Positions 19,352 through 28,307 of a stretch of DNA of 64,000 nucleotides are shown one piece after another. This stretch comes from Flammeovirgaceae bacterium (GTDB taxonomy: Bacteria > Bacteroidota > Bacteroidia > Cytophagales > Cyclobacteriaceae): positions 992,001 through 1,056,000 of the forward strand of contig JADJRT010000001.1 of assembly GCA_016712035.1 (NCBI GenBank), given 5' to 3'. Both the position numbers and the translations under genes were made by a program. The notes beneath the pieces are model-generated. The model saw only the letters and a program-made list of their open reading frames with translations. It made no database searches and was not told where the DNA came from. Numbering within the stretch: position 1 is the first letter of the stretch; every line of letters begins with the position of its first letter.

Positions 19352-20218
19352 TTATTCAGTTTTCGCTTCGAGAGATTCAAGCGATTCAACTTCCGCGGCT
19401 GTTTCTTCCCAGTTTTTTGGTTCTTCATTATGGAGGTATTCCATAATTCTTTGTTCCACTTGCTTGAGTTTAAGTCCACGCAAATATTTTCCATTCCTGG
19501 ATAAAATCAATCGCCCGGTTTCTTCTGAGATCGCCAACAGTAACGTATCGGTAACCTCACTCATGCCGATAGCTGACCGATGTCGCAAACCAAAATGCGG
19601 GGGCAAATGATCATTTTCACTAACAGGTAGTACGCATCGTGCTGCTTTAATGCGGCCTTTGTAAATAATAATAGCGCCATCATGCAACGGACTGTACTTG
19701 TTAAAAATAGAAATCAATAAGCGCCTATTAACTTTGGCGTCCAGCGGATCGCCTGTTTCAACGTAAAATTTTAATTCAATATCCCGTGAGAAAACAATTA
19801 ATGCTCCGGTTCGGGAGGCTTTCAGTGTTTTAACCGCCTCAATAAATTCATGAATATCAAAATCGTCATGATGTTCAGTGCCCCAATTCGTAAAACTCTT
19901 AAAAATATTATCCCGATTAATTTCCGTGGAACGCCCTATCAGCAACAAAAATTTTCGAATCTCTGGTTGAAATAAAATAATCATGGCTAACACCCCCACG
20001 CCCATAAACTGACCTAAGATGGTGGCAAGCAATTCCATCTGGGCAGCGCGCACAATCAGATAGATTAGGTAAAGGGCGAGAATGCCTAGAAAAATATTAA
20101 CAGCCAGACTCCCCCGAATTAACTTATAGACTTGATAAAGTAATACAGCGACCAAGCCGATGTCAATCAGATCTACCCAACTTACCTCCAGAAAACCTAT
20201 TTTGAAGACAAAAATCAT
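19352..20218 (-). CDS. cdaA: Diadenylate cyclase (membrane-bound CdaA type)
   Basis: Makes the second messenger c-di-AMP from two ATP. Three N-terminal membrane helices (about residues 10-100) precede a DAC domain with both catalytic motifs: Asp180-Gly181-Ala182 in SPLHDGAII and Arg212-His213-Arg214 in FGLRHRSAIG. Length is 288 residues, typical for CdaA. folP lies upstream on the same strand with a 69-base gap, and the WD40-caspase gene follows after 20 bases. No CdaR-like regulator is seen next to it. The frame is intact. Confidence 0.95.
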   Translation of the reverse strand: MIFVFKIGFLEVSWVDLIDIGLVAVLLYQVYKLIRGSLAVNIFLGILALYLIYLIVRAAQMELLATILGQFMGVGVLAMIILFQPEIRKFLLLIGRSTEINRDNIFKSFTNWGTEHHDDFDIHEFIEAVKTLKASRTGALIVFSRDIELKFYVETGDPLDAKVNRRLLISIFNKYSPLHDGAIIIYKGRIKAARCVLPVSENDHLPPHFGLRHRSAIGMSEVTDTLLLAISEETGRLILSRNGKYLRGLKLKQVEQRIMEYLHNEEPKNWEETAAEVESLESLEAKTE

Positions 20219-20287
20219 TAAAGCAAAGGTAATGAAACTGTTTGGGCTAATGAGCTTTGATCACGAATACCTCCGCACTTTTCTGAG

Positions 20288-21176
20288 TCACGAAGATGCC
20301 CCTCTCCCCAGGGAGAGGGGTTGGGGGTGAGGGATTTTATCAATCAACTGAATAACCTCCTTAGCTTCTTTCACATCATGTACACGTAAAATAGATGCAC
20401 CCTTTAATAAGGCAATGGTATTTAATACAGTAGTTCCGTTTAATGCTGACTCGGGGTTTGTTTTTAAGGTTCGCCAAATCATCGATTTTCGCGAAAGCCC
20501 GACAAGTACTGGGTTTTCAAAAATTTGCAGGTGATCTAATTTATTAAGTAGATCAAAATTTTGATTTACTGTTTTGGCAAACCCAAAACCTGGATCGATA
20601 ATGATATCTTTTATTCCTGCCGATTGGAGTTGAAAAATCTTATGATGGAAGTAGTCAATGATTTCTTTTGTCAGATTTGTATAGTTTGTAAACTGAGTCA
20701 TTGTTTGTGGTGTGCCTTGCATGTGCATGGCAATGTACCGGAACCTGCAAAGCAGCAACCGTTTCAATCATAGCTTTGTCTAACTCGCCAGCCGAAATAT
20801 CATTTACCAAAGCGGCACCGCAGTCAATAGCTGCCTTGGCTACTACTGACCGGAACGTATCAATGGAAACAATGGCCGAAGGAAATTCTTTTAACAAATC
20901 TTTAACAACAGGTATAACCCGGGTCAATTCTTCGCTTTCAGAGATTTCATCTGCACCTGGCCGGGAGGAGTAACCACCAACATCTATGAAATCAGCTCCT
21001 TCGGCAAGCATTTTTTCGACCTGCTTAACTACACTAACTTCATCAACGAATTTTCCACCATCATAAAAACTATCGGGAGTTACGTTGAGGACGCCCATAA
21101 CTTTGGGCGTACCGAGATCAATGATCTTACTCTTAACGTTAAGTGTTTTGTTGGCTGAAAATAATTTACTTTGCAC
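20288..21176 (-). CDS. folP: Dihydropteroate synthase (frameshifted, GTG start, repeat-derived C-terminus)
   Basis: Condenses p-aminobenzoate with dihydropterin pyrophosphate in folate synthesis. Visible are PKVMGVLNVTPDSFYDGGKF, FIDVGGYSSRPGA, SIDTFRSVVAKAA, IIDPGFGFAKT and LVGLSRKS. A single indel near 20735 splits it, because VPVHCHAHA should read RYIAMHMQGTPQTM. No ATG fits the N-terminus: GTG at 21176 gives a family-like start (QSKLFSANKTLN), while the upstream ATG at 21254 would overlap the opposite gene by 73 bases. The last 14 residues (PHPQPLSLGRGASS) are encoded by a GC-rich palindromic element and are not part of the enzyme family. Confidence 0.93.
20297..20334. repeat. GC-rich palindromic element (REP-like) at the 3' end of folP
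   Basis: CCCCTCTCC pairs perfectly with GGAGAGGGG (20299-20320) around a tiny loop, followed by TTGGGGGTGAGGG. The element forms the last codons of folP and reads PHPQPLSLGRGA in that frame. A related element lies inside the Ada-like gene at 60052-60111. The composition stands out sharply from the AT-rich surroundings. The palindrome could also act as the folP transcript end. Confidence 0.8.
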
Positions 21177-21181
21177 CGTAT

Positions 21182-21751
21182 ATGAATGAGAAAACTGCCC
21201 ACGAATATAAAGAGGTGATAGCCACCTGCCAAGCATTATTTGCCCGTAAGACACACGATTATGGAACCGCCTGGCGTGTGCTGCGCCTTTCCTCCATCAC
21301 CGATCAGATCTACATAAAGGCCCAGCGCATCCGCAGCATACAGGAAAAGGGTGTGCAAAAAGTGGACGACCCCATTCAGGATGACTTTGTAGGCATTATT
21401 AATTACTGTATCATGGCAATGATCCAAATCAGATTAAAGGATTCAGAAAAAATGGATTTGACGTATGCCGAATTAGAACCCTTGTATACGGAAGCAATGA
21501 ACGAGACATTTGATTTGTTGCAAAATAAAAATCACGACTATGCCGAGGCCTGGCGCGATATGCGGGTAAGCTCGATGACAGATATCATATTAATGAAACT
21601 GTTGCGCGTAAAGCAGATAGAAGATAACAAAGGAAAGACACTTTCGAGCGAGGGAGTAAAAGCAAACTATCAGGATATGATTAACTACTCAGTGTTTTGC
21701 CTCATTCTATTAAACGGACAAGATTCAAGTAACCATAAACAACTATCATGA
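21182..21751 (+). CDS. DUF1599 (nucleotide modification associated domain 1) protein, tandem-duplicated domain
   Basis: 189 residues from the ATG at 21182. Two copies of one domain are visible: ARKTHDYGTAWRVLRLSSIT with IKAQRIRSIQE, and QNKNHDYAEAWRDMRVSSMT with MKLLRVKQIED. Each has the HDY-x-x-AWR-x-x-R-x-SS-x-TD motif, which could form a nucleotide or metal site. The biochemical role is unknown. Only 5 bases separate its ATG from the preferred folP start on the other strand. It overlaps the next gene by 4 bases (ATGA), giving an operon with the DoxX protein and aroK. Confidence 0.88.
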   Translation: MNEKTAHEYKEVIATCQALFARKTHDYGTAWRVLRLSSITDQIYIKAQRIRSIQEKGVQKVDDPIQDDFVGIINYCIMAMIQIRLKDSEKMDLTYAELEPLYTEAMNETFDLLQNKNHDYAEAWRDMRVSSMTDIILMKLLRVKQIEDNKGKTLSSEGVKANYQDMINYSVFCLILLNGQDSSNHKQLS

Positions 21752-22855
21752 TTAATAAGTACGTTGATCCTTTCTCCCGATTTTTCGTTGGTGGACTTTT
21801 AATTTTTTCAGGGCTCATCAAATTGAATGATCCTATTGGTACTCAAATCAAAATGGAAGAATATTTTGAAGTATTCACTGCTGACTTCGGCTCCTTCTTT
21901 CATTACTTTATCCCTTGGGCGTTGGAGATCGGGATGATCATGATCATACTCGAGCTTGTGTTGGGTGTGGCAATTTTAATTTACTGGCGTATGAACCTCA
22001 CAGCGTGGTTGCTATTGCTCATGATGACGTTCTTTACCTTTCTTACTTTTTACTCGGCTTACTTTAACAAGGTAACAGATTGCGGTTGTTTTGGTGATGC
22101 CATCAAACTTACTCCCTGGGAGTCTTTTACTAAAGACATTGTGCTGATGATTTTTGTAGCACATTTGTTCTGGTACCGAAAAAACTATAAGCCACTTTTA
22201 CCTGCTCTAACGGGGAACATTATTGTTACGGCAACGGCTGCACTCTCTTTAGTTGTAGGAATATATGCAATCCGGCATTTACCTTTTATTGATTTTCGTG
22301 CTTATCGGATTGGGAACAACATACCTCAGCAAATGATTGCTCCCGAGCAACCTATAATCGAATACATTTTTGAAAAGGAGGGTAAGGACGTTCGTGACAC
22401 TAAATTCCTGTCAGCCGATGATGGCTACAAATATGTTTCATCGCATGTTTTAAATGAGGATAAAATTAAGCCGAAGATTACCGATTACTCAGTGAGTAGT
22501 CCTGAAGGGGAGGATATGACCTCCTATACCTTTGAAGGAAACAAGTTATTAGTCGTTATTTATGATGTAAACAAAGCGTCAGCTAATAATATTGCAGCGA
22601 TTCGCACTTTAACAAAAGAATTAGAAGGAAAGGCAGATTGCTTTCGTGCTTACTTCATCCGGTGCAGAGGCTATGGAAAAATTTCGACATGAGCATCAAT
22701 TGGCGATACCTTATTACTATGCCGATGCTACCGTGTTGAAGACAATCCTTCGATCAAACCCAGGCATTGCCTTATGGAAAAATGGTACTGTATTGGGTAA
22801 TTGGCATCATAACAATACGCCTATGGCAAGCGAAGTATTGGATTTATTAAAATGA
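21748..22855 (+). CDS. BT_3928-like DoxX/MauE family membrane protein with thioredoxin-like C-terminus (frameshifted)
   Basis: Four to five membrane helices (residues about 10-175) contain the FSGLIKLNDPIGT and DCGCFGDAIKLTPWESF motifs of the DoxX/MauE-like group. A periplasmic region then ends in a thioredoxin-like segment (LAIPYYYADATVLKTILRSNPGI, ending LWKNGTVLGNW) that lacks a CxxC pair. One extra base near 22643 breaks the frame: removing it gives DCFVLTSSGAEAMEKFRHEH. In Bacteroidota this gene is regularly found between DUF1599 and housekeeping genes. It may handle thiol redox chemistry in the periplasm, but this is inference. Both ends overlap neighbours by 4 bases. Confidence 0.85.
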
Positions 22856-23355
22856 AAATATTTTTAATCGGCCTCCCAGGCTGTGGAAAATCAACTTTAG
22901 GGAAACAGCTTGCTGAAAAATTGACTGTTACTTTTTTTGATCTGGATGCTGAGATCGAGAAATCCATAGGGCTTCCGGTAAAAGCGATCTTTAAAAGATA
23001 TGGGGAATCATTTTTCCGCAAGGAAGAATCAGAAAGTTTACAACGATTGAGCGAAGGACCTGCTAGTTTTGTAATGGCTACAGGGGGCGGCACTCCGGTA
23101 TTTTTTGATAATATGAATTACATGAACAAAAAAGGAGTCACCATTTTTTTAGATGTTCCGGCCACCGAAATAGCTAACCGTATTCTTAAAACTGCCTTGG
23201 AGGAGCGCCCTTTATTTGCCGGTGTACATCCGGAAGAGTTAAAGGATCAGATTGAATTTCTCCGATCGCAACGAATTCCGTTTTATCGCCAGGCGCAGGT
23301 GACTCTCACGGGCGAGGTGATACCGTTAGATGAAATTGTGAAAGCAATAAATTAA
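22852..23355 (+). CDS. aroK: Shikimate kinase
   Basis: Phosphorylates shikimate in aromatic amino-acid synthesis. Its 167 residues carry the Walker A motif GLPGCGKSTLG, the substrate-binding DLDAEIEK and FRKEES, and ATGGGTPVF, with ERPLF as the lid arginine region. The start codon overlaps the stop of the DoxX gene (ATGA), so translation is probably coupled. It is convergent with the porin gene, with 2 bases between stops. The frame is intact. Confidence 0.96.
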   Translation: MKIFLIGLPGCGKSTLGKQLAEKLTVTFFDLDAEIEKSIGLPVKAIFKRYGESFFRKEESESLQRLSEGPASFVMATGGGTPVFFDNMNYMNKKGVTIFLDVPATEIANRILKTALEERPLFAGVHPEELKDQIEFLRSQRIPFYRQAQVTLTGEVIPLDEIVKAIN

Positions 23356-23357
23356 AA

Positions 23358-24908
23358 TTAGAAAGAAAAGCCCACCGTAAGCACGCTCAGGGTAGCTTGA
23401 TTTGTAAGGGTAACCAGCGGACTATCAACAGAATTTAAAGTATAGGGCCGATAGGAATTTTTTCCTTGTGTGAAGACAACAGCCAAATCTGAGTAAAACT
23501 TTTTATTGCGATACCCAAGCCCGGTAGAAAACGAATTCATCTTTCGGCTAATACCATTTTGTTCTGACTTAAAAGGATCGGGCATGTAGGCATACCCTGC
23601 TCTAAAGCGGAAGTTGTTGAACCGATATTCGCCACCTATCCGGTAGTTCACAGTAGGTTGATACAATTCATTTATTGTCTCATTATCTGAATTGAATGTA
23701 ATTCCTGAAATGTCGGAGCTGTATTTAGCCCCCGGATAATTAATCATTTCCACATCGGCAGTAATAAATCCAGATGTTCCAATAAACACCGATGCTCCAA
23801 TATTCAATTTAGCAGGTGTTTGTAGATTGTATTCAGAAATAACGTCATCACTTTCTTCACTCACGTCCGAGATAAATGTTCCATCGCCAAAATAATCGAA
23901 ATCGTTCCATTGAGTTGTGACCACACTTTGATAGATATCAGTCATGACATTAAAGCGTCGGGGTAGTGTATGGAAATCCTAATTGAACCATATCGATCGG
24001 TCGCGCAATTAGGCCAAAGGTTCCATTAATTCCGCTACCGTTAATTTCAATTTGTTCCTCAAGTATAAGGTTGTTGAGCGGGTTGAAGCTGGGATCCTCC
24101 ACAAAATTAAAATCAGATTCGCGATATGTCTTTTCAGTTTGAAATCGCAGGGAGGCTATTCCCAAACCAGCTCCAAAAAACAGTTTATCTGAAAAATTGG
24201 CACCGTATGATAAGCTCCATTGATTTTGAGAGCCCGTTGTTCTTACTTCTTCTTGCTGGAGAACAGTGCGAATATCATTTGGGTTTGAAGGATAAGTTCC
24301 GAGTACTGATAAGTATTGCAAGGGAGAGGCGGATGCGTCCACAAAAGTAGAGTCTTCTATCAGATAATTGTTGTAGGCCAGTCCAGTAGGGGTATTAAAA
24401 TTGCCACCCCCTTTAGAAAAGGTTGGGTTGCTGTCCAGTGGCATCCTCAATAAAGTAATCGACAATTGAGTTGTTTGAGTTTATGCCCTCATAGTTAAAA
24501 CTTTTATTAAAGTTATTTATGCGGTTGAAGGTAATACCGAAGGAGCCACTTAATAATTTTGCCACCTAAGTCTTTGTGGAACACGAGGCCAAATCCTGGA
24601 ATATGAAAATTATTTTTATTCTCCGAAGTGGTATTGTTTAAATAGGATGCCTGACTGCGGGCTGAGTTGTAACCAAAGGAAAAAGCAAATTCCGAACGAT
24701 TGAACATCCCTAATCCAGCTGGATTCGAATAAGCAGAACTATAATCTCCACCCAGGCTAACCTGGGCACTACCCATACTAACCATTCGGGCACTGCCTCC
24801 GGGGGTAGTTCTGCTGAAAAGCAAAGCCGTTTCGGAAAAACTTTGCGCGCCTGCTATTACTGGCGCGAGCATTATAATTCCAATGAGCATGTTGCTCCAA
24901 TTTTTCAT
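23358..24908 (-). CDS. OmpP1/FadL-like outer-membrane transport protein (frameshifted)
   Basis: Beta-barrel of about 510 residues. A signal peptide (to residue 21, ending AGAQ) is followed by the hatch-like N-terminus (SETALLFSRTTPGGSARMVSMGSA with YSNPAGLGMFNRSEF) typical of Bacteroidota FadL/TodX homologues. It ends in an aromatic last strand (TLSVLTVGFSF), as outer-membrane barrels do. At least three indels, near 24550, 24440 and 23947, break the frame. The substrate is unknown; hydrophobic compounds are usual in this family. The Gly-rich secreted protein gene lies 25 bases upstream on the same strand. Confidence 0.8.
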
Positions 24909-24933
24909 CCCTTAAATGGTTTGATTTTAGCTT

Positions 24934-26044
24934 CTAGTTTCTACCGCGCCTTGCACCTGATGAACTTCCGCCTCCAGAGCTTCCACTACTGCGACCTCCA
25001 CTAATTGTGCTTATGTTAGAACCGCTTCTGTTTGTATCCGACCAACTGCTTGATCGCGAATTATTACCTGAGTTATTCATCCAGGAAGTATTGGTATTGC
25101 CGCTTCTGTTTTGCCAAGCATTGCCAGAATCATTAGAAGTTGTTCCGCCATTGCTCCAATAAGAACGTGTATTTGTTTCTGGATTATTTCTCCAGCCTCG
25201 CTGATAATAACTTCCTGCATTCACCCCACCGTCATTTCCGGCAACTCGCCCCGCTGAACCACGCGTGTTTCCTTGGGTATCAACCACTGTTGCTGTTCGG
25301 TTGCCGGATGTAACAACATTGTTCAAATCGCTGCTGCGGGATGAACGTTTTCCGTAAACCGCACCCGAACCATTTGTATCACCTCCATTAATAATTACAA
25401 TCGGAGGTTGATACCAACCTGAATTGTACCCATAACCGTAGTTACTAAAACCCATGCCATAATTCAAGCCCATTCCCATCATACCCCAAGGATTCATGCC
25501 ATACATAGATCCCATTCCCATAGAAGATCCGCCCCAGCCATACCCCATTGACATCGACATCGATAACCCACTATACCCATAGGGGTTGCCATCTGGCGAG
25601 TAAAGACTGCCATACGAACCCATACCTCCATAACACGACATGCAGCTATTTCCATAATAGGGATTATAGAGGGATGAACCTCCATAAGGAGAGTTGCCGT
25701 AATTTGAGTAATCTGAATTCGTATTAATATTCTGATTTACACTGGTAGGCAAGTAGTTTGGAACAAAGTAGGCAAACGGCTCACTCGAAGTAGAAGGATT
25801 AAGGGTTGATTGTGATAGATATTCAGGGTTAACATTCCGTGCCGAGTAACTATCGGTTGGGTTAATAGTAGAAACCACCTCTATATCCTTTGGAGATTGA
25901 CGCACCGGTATTGGTTTTGATGCGGCTAAAAACAACCCGATCCTTTGATCGGAAATAGATATCATCATACTCAACTCCTTGAGCAGTCGCCCCAAACACT
26001 ACGACTACTGAAAGTATGCTTAAGAAAGTGAATTTGGTTTTCAT
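24934..26044 (-). CDS. Secreted low-complexity Gly/Tyr/Met/Ser-rich protein (frameshifted)
   Basis: An N-terminal signal peptide (MKTKFTFLSILSVVVVFGATAQG) and the segment VEYDDIYFRSKDR are followed, in the next frame, by IPVRQSPKDIEVVSTINP and a long low-complexity region. That region has GY repeats, a CMSC pair, and a Met-rich stretch (MSMSMGYGWGGSSMGMGSMY). A short hydrophobic segment (QPPIVIINGG) and a Ser/Asn/Gly/Arg-rich tail (NNSGNNSRSSSWSDTNRSGS, ending GARRGRN) follow. One indel near 25930 joins the parts, for about 365 residues. I recognise no domain. The composition suggests a surface or matrix protein, or a metal-binding one through MxM motifs. Confidence 0.75.
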
Positions 26045-26218
26045 AACAGTTCATTTAATCCAACACCTTTTATAACGCTTATCCGGTTCTTTCGGATATA
26101 TCTACACAACAAGTTTAACTCTAAAAACGTGCTACTCAAGCGTTTTTGGCTTTGGTAGTTATGCCAATTTGAGAGTTAAAATTTCTGCCTGTAGGGAACG
26201 AGGCACCCATTCCTCTTC

Positions 26219-26226
26219 TATATTTG
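26219..26226 (+). promoter_or_regulatory. Possible Bacteroidota -7 box for proS
   Basis: TATATTTG fits the TAnnTTTG consensus of the Bacteroidota primary sigma factor and lies 43 bases upstream of the proS ATG in a 224-base divergent gap. I see no TTTG at the expected -33 distance, so the call is tentative. The rest of the gap (26045-26268) shows no gene. Confidence 0.3.
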
Positions 26227-26268
26227 CCAAACTATTCAAATTTACGAAATTTTTACGACTGATTTTAG

Positions 26269-27744
26269 ATGGGAAAAGAGATTACAAGCCGCAGTGAGGA
26301 TTATGCTCAATGGTACATTGATTTAGTAAAAAAGGCTGATCTGGCCGAAAATTCGGATGTGCGCGGATGCATGGTGATTAAGCCTTATGGATATAGTATT
26401 TGGGAGAAAATGCAGCAGGCACTAGATAAGATGTTTAAGGACACCGGACATGTGAATGCCTATTTTCCGCTCTTTGTTCCTAAAAGCATGTTTGAGGCAG
26501 AAGAACAGAATGCAGAAGGGTTTGCTAAAGAGTGTGCCATTGTAACGCATTACAGATTAAAGGCTGATCCGGAGAAAAGGGGAAGCTAATTGTAGATCCC
26601 GCAGCTAAGCTGGATGAAGAGTTAGTCGTGCGCCCAACCAGTGAAGCAATTATCTGGAGTACCTATAAGCGTTGGGTTCAATCTTATCGCGATTTGCCGC
26701 TATTAATAAATCAGTGGGCAAATGTAGTGCGTTGGGAAATGCGTACCCGTCTTTTTTTGCGTACCGCTGAATTCCTTTGGCAGGAAGGGCATACCGCTCA
26801 CGCCACAGCGAAGGAGGCCATCCAAGAAACAGAACAAATGCTAAATGTGTATGCCGAATTTGCCGAAACGTTTATGGCTATGCCGGTTATTAAAGGAAAA
26901 AATCGGAAGGGGAAAGATTTCCAGGGGCCATAGATACCTATTGTATTGAAGCCATGATGCAAGATGGCAAAGCGTTACAAGCAGGAACTTCGCATTTTTT
27001 AGGTCAGAATTTTGCGAATGCCTTTGATGTGCAGTTTACCAATAAAGAAGGAAAGCTTGAAAAAGTTTGGGGCACTTCATGGGGTGTTAGTACCCGATTA
27101 ATTGGTGCATTAATTATGGCACATTCCGATGATGATGGCTTGGTATTACCACCAAAGCTTGCACCTATCCATGTAGTGATTATCCCTATTTTCAAAAATG
27201 AAGATGAACTTGCCCGAGTATCCGAACAGGCTGAACGTATTGCAAAAGAATTGCGCAAGCTTGGGTATTCTATAAAGTTTGATAATCGAGACACGCATAA
27301 GCCCGGATTTAAATTTGCGGAATACGAATTAAAGGGTGTGCCCGTTCGCATTGCTATTGGTCCGCGCGATCTGGATAACAGAACGGTAGAGGTAGCAAGA
27401 AGAGATACAAAAGAAAAACAATTGATGTCAATCGATTCTATTGTTTCTGCTATTCCGGGTTTGTTAGATAACATTCAGGAGAATATTTATAAAAGGCGCA
27501 CGCTTTTCGCGAATCCATGATCACGCAGGTAAATTCTTTTGATGAGTTTAAAAAGGTATTGGACGAAAAAGGTGGATTTGTTTCTGCCCATTGGGATGGG
27601 ACCCCCGAAACAGAAGCAGCCATAAAAGAGCAAACCAAGGCTACCATTCGGTGCATTCCTTTAGATGCCAAACCAGAAACAGGGGTATGTATTTTTTCAG
27701 GAAAGGCTTCCGATAAGCGGGTTTTGTTTGCGCGGGCTTATTAA
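26269..27744 (+). CDS. proS: Prolyl-tRNA synthetase, eukaryote/archaeal-like class II type (three frameshifts)
   Basis: Charges tRNA(Pro). It has class II motifs: YGYSIWEKMQQALD, VRPTSEAIIWSTYKRWVQSY, the RWEMRTRLFLRTAEFLWQEGH signature, and ALQAGTSHFLGQNF. An anticodon-binding domain and the C-terminal extension ending in a terminal Tyr (LFARAY) are diagnostic of the short archaeal-type enzyme. Frame breaks lie in the A-run 26575-26578, the A-run near 26895-26900 and the T-run 27504-27507. One added base in each restores KGKLIVDP, SEGERFPGAIDTYC and RTLFRESMITQV. Length is about 492 residues. As an indispensable enzyme it must be intact in the organism. Confidence 0.95.
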
Positions 27745-27832
27745 AAATTTAAAACATCAGAATAAAATAAACAGCCTTAAAATTGACTACTTTTAAAAGT
27801 TCGTATTTGAGAATCCCTAAAAGGTTTGTTTC

Positions 27833-28303
27833 GTGATAGAGTGGATAACTGTTATTTCATTGATTCTTTTTGGTCTTTTCCTGATCGTTGCAGAAATCAT
27901 TTTTGTGCCGGGCACTACGATTGTTGGTATTCTTGGGTTTTTATTTCTACTTGTTGGAGTTGGGCTCAGTTTCAATTACTTCGGAAGTGAAACCGGTTGG
28001 ATTACCGTAGGTGTTTCGGCTGCCGTTTCAGGATTGATTTTATACTATTCTTTTAAGACTAATGTTTGGGGTAGGTTTTCACTAAAGTCATCTATTGATA
28101 GTAAAGTCAATGAAGGAGACCTTGATACGTTGACAGTGGGCATGGAGGGCCAGACCACTTCAGCTTTAAGGCCTATCGGCAAGGCCAATTTGGGCGACAA
28201 AATATATGAAGTTAAAACACTTGGAGATTACCTGGACACCGGAAGTCGAATTCGGATACTAAAAATAATTTCGAATCAAATAATCGTAGAACCTATAAAT
28301 TAA
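27833..28303 (+). CDS. NfeD-family membrane protein (GTG start)
   Basis: 156 residues from a GTG start. Two to three membrane helices (about residues 5-75: ITVISLILFGLFLIVAEIIF, LGFLFLLVGVGLSF) precede a soluble OB-fold-like NfeD domain (MEGQTTSALRPIGKANLGDKIYEVKTLG) at the C-terminus. The family partners with flotillin-type proteins, and floA follows after 4 bases, so the two form the usual NfeD-FloA operon involved in membrane microdomain organisation. Confidence 0.92.
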   Translation: MIEWITVISLILFGLFLIVAEIIFVPGTTIVGILGFLFLLVGVGLSFNYFGSETGWITVGVSAAVSGLILYYSFKTNVWGRFSLKSSIDSKVNEGDLDTLTVGMEGQTTSALRPIGKANLGDKIYEVKTLGDYLDTGSRIRILKIISNQIIVEPIN

Positions 28304-28307
28304 AACT

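Noticed and set aside
27004..27474. A 156-codon open frame antisense to proS
   Set aside because: It mirrors the conserved anticodon-binding half of prolyl-tRNA synthetase and has no recognisable protein features or start context.
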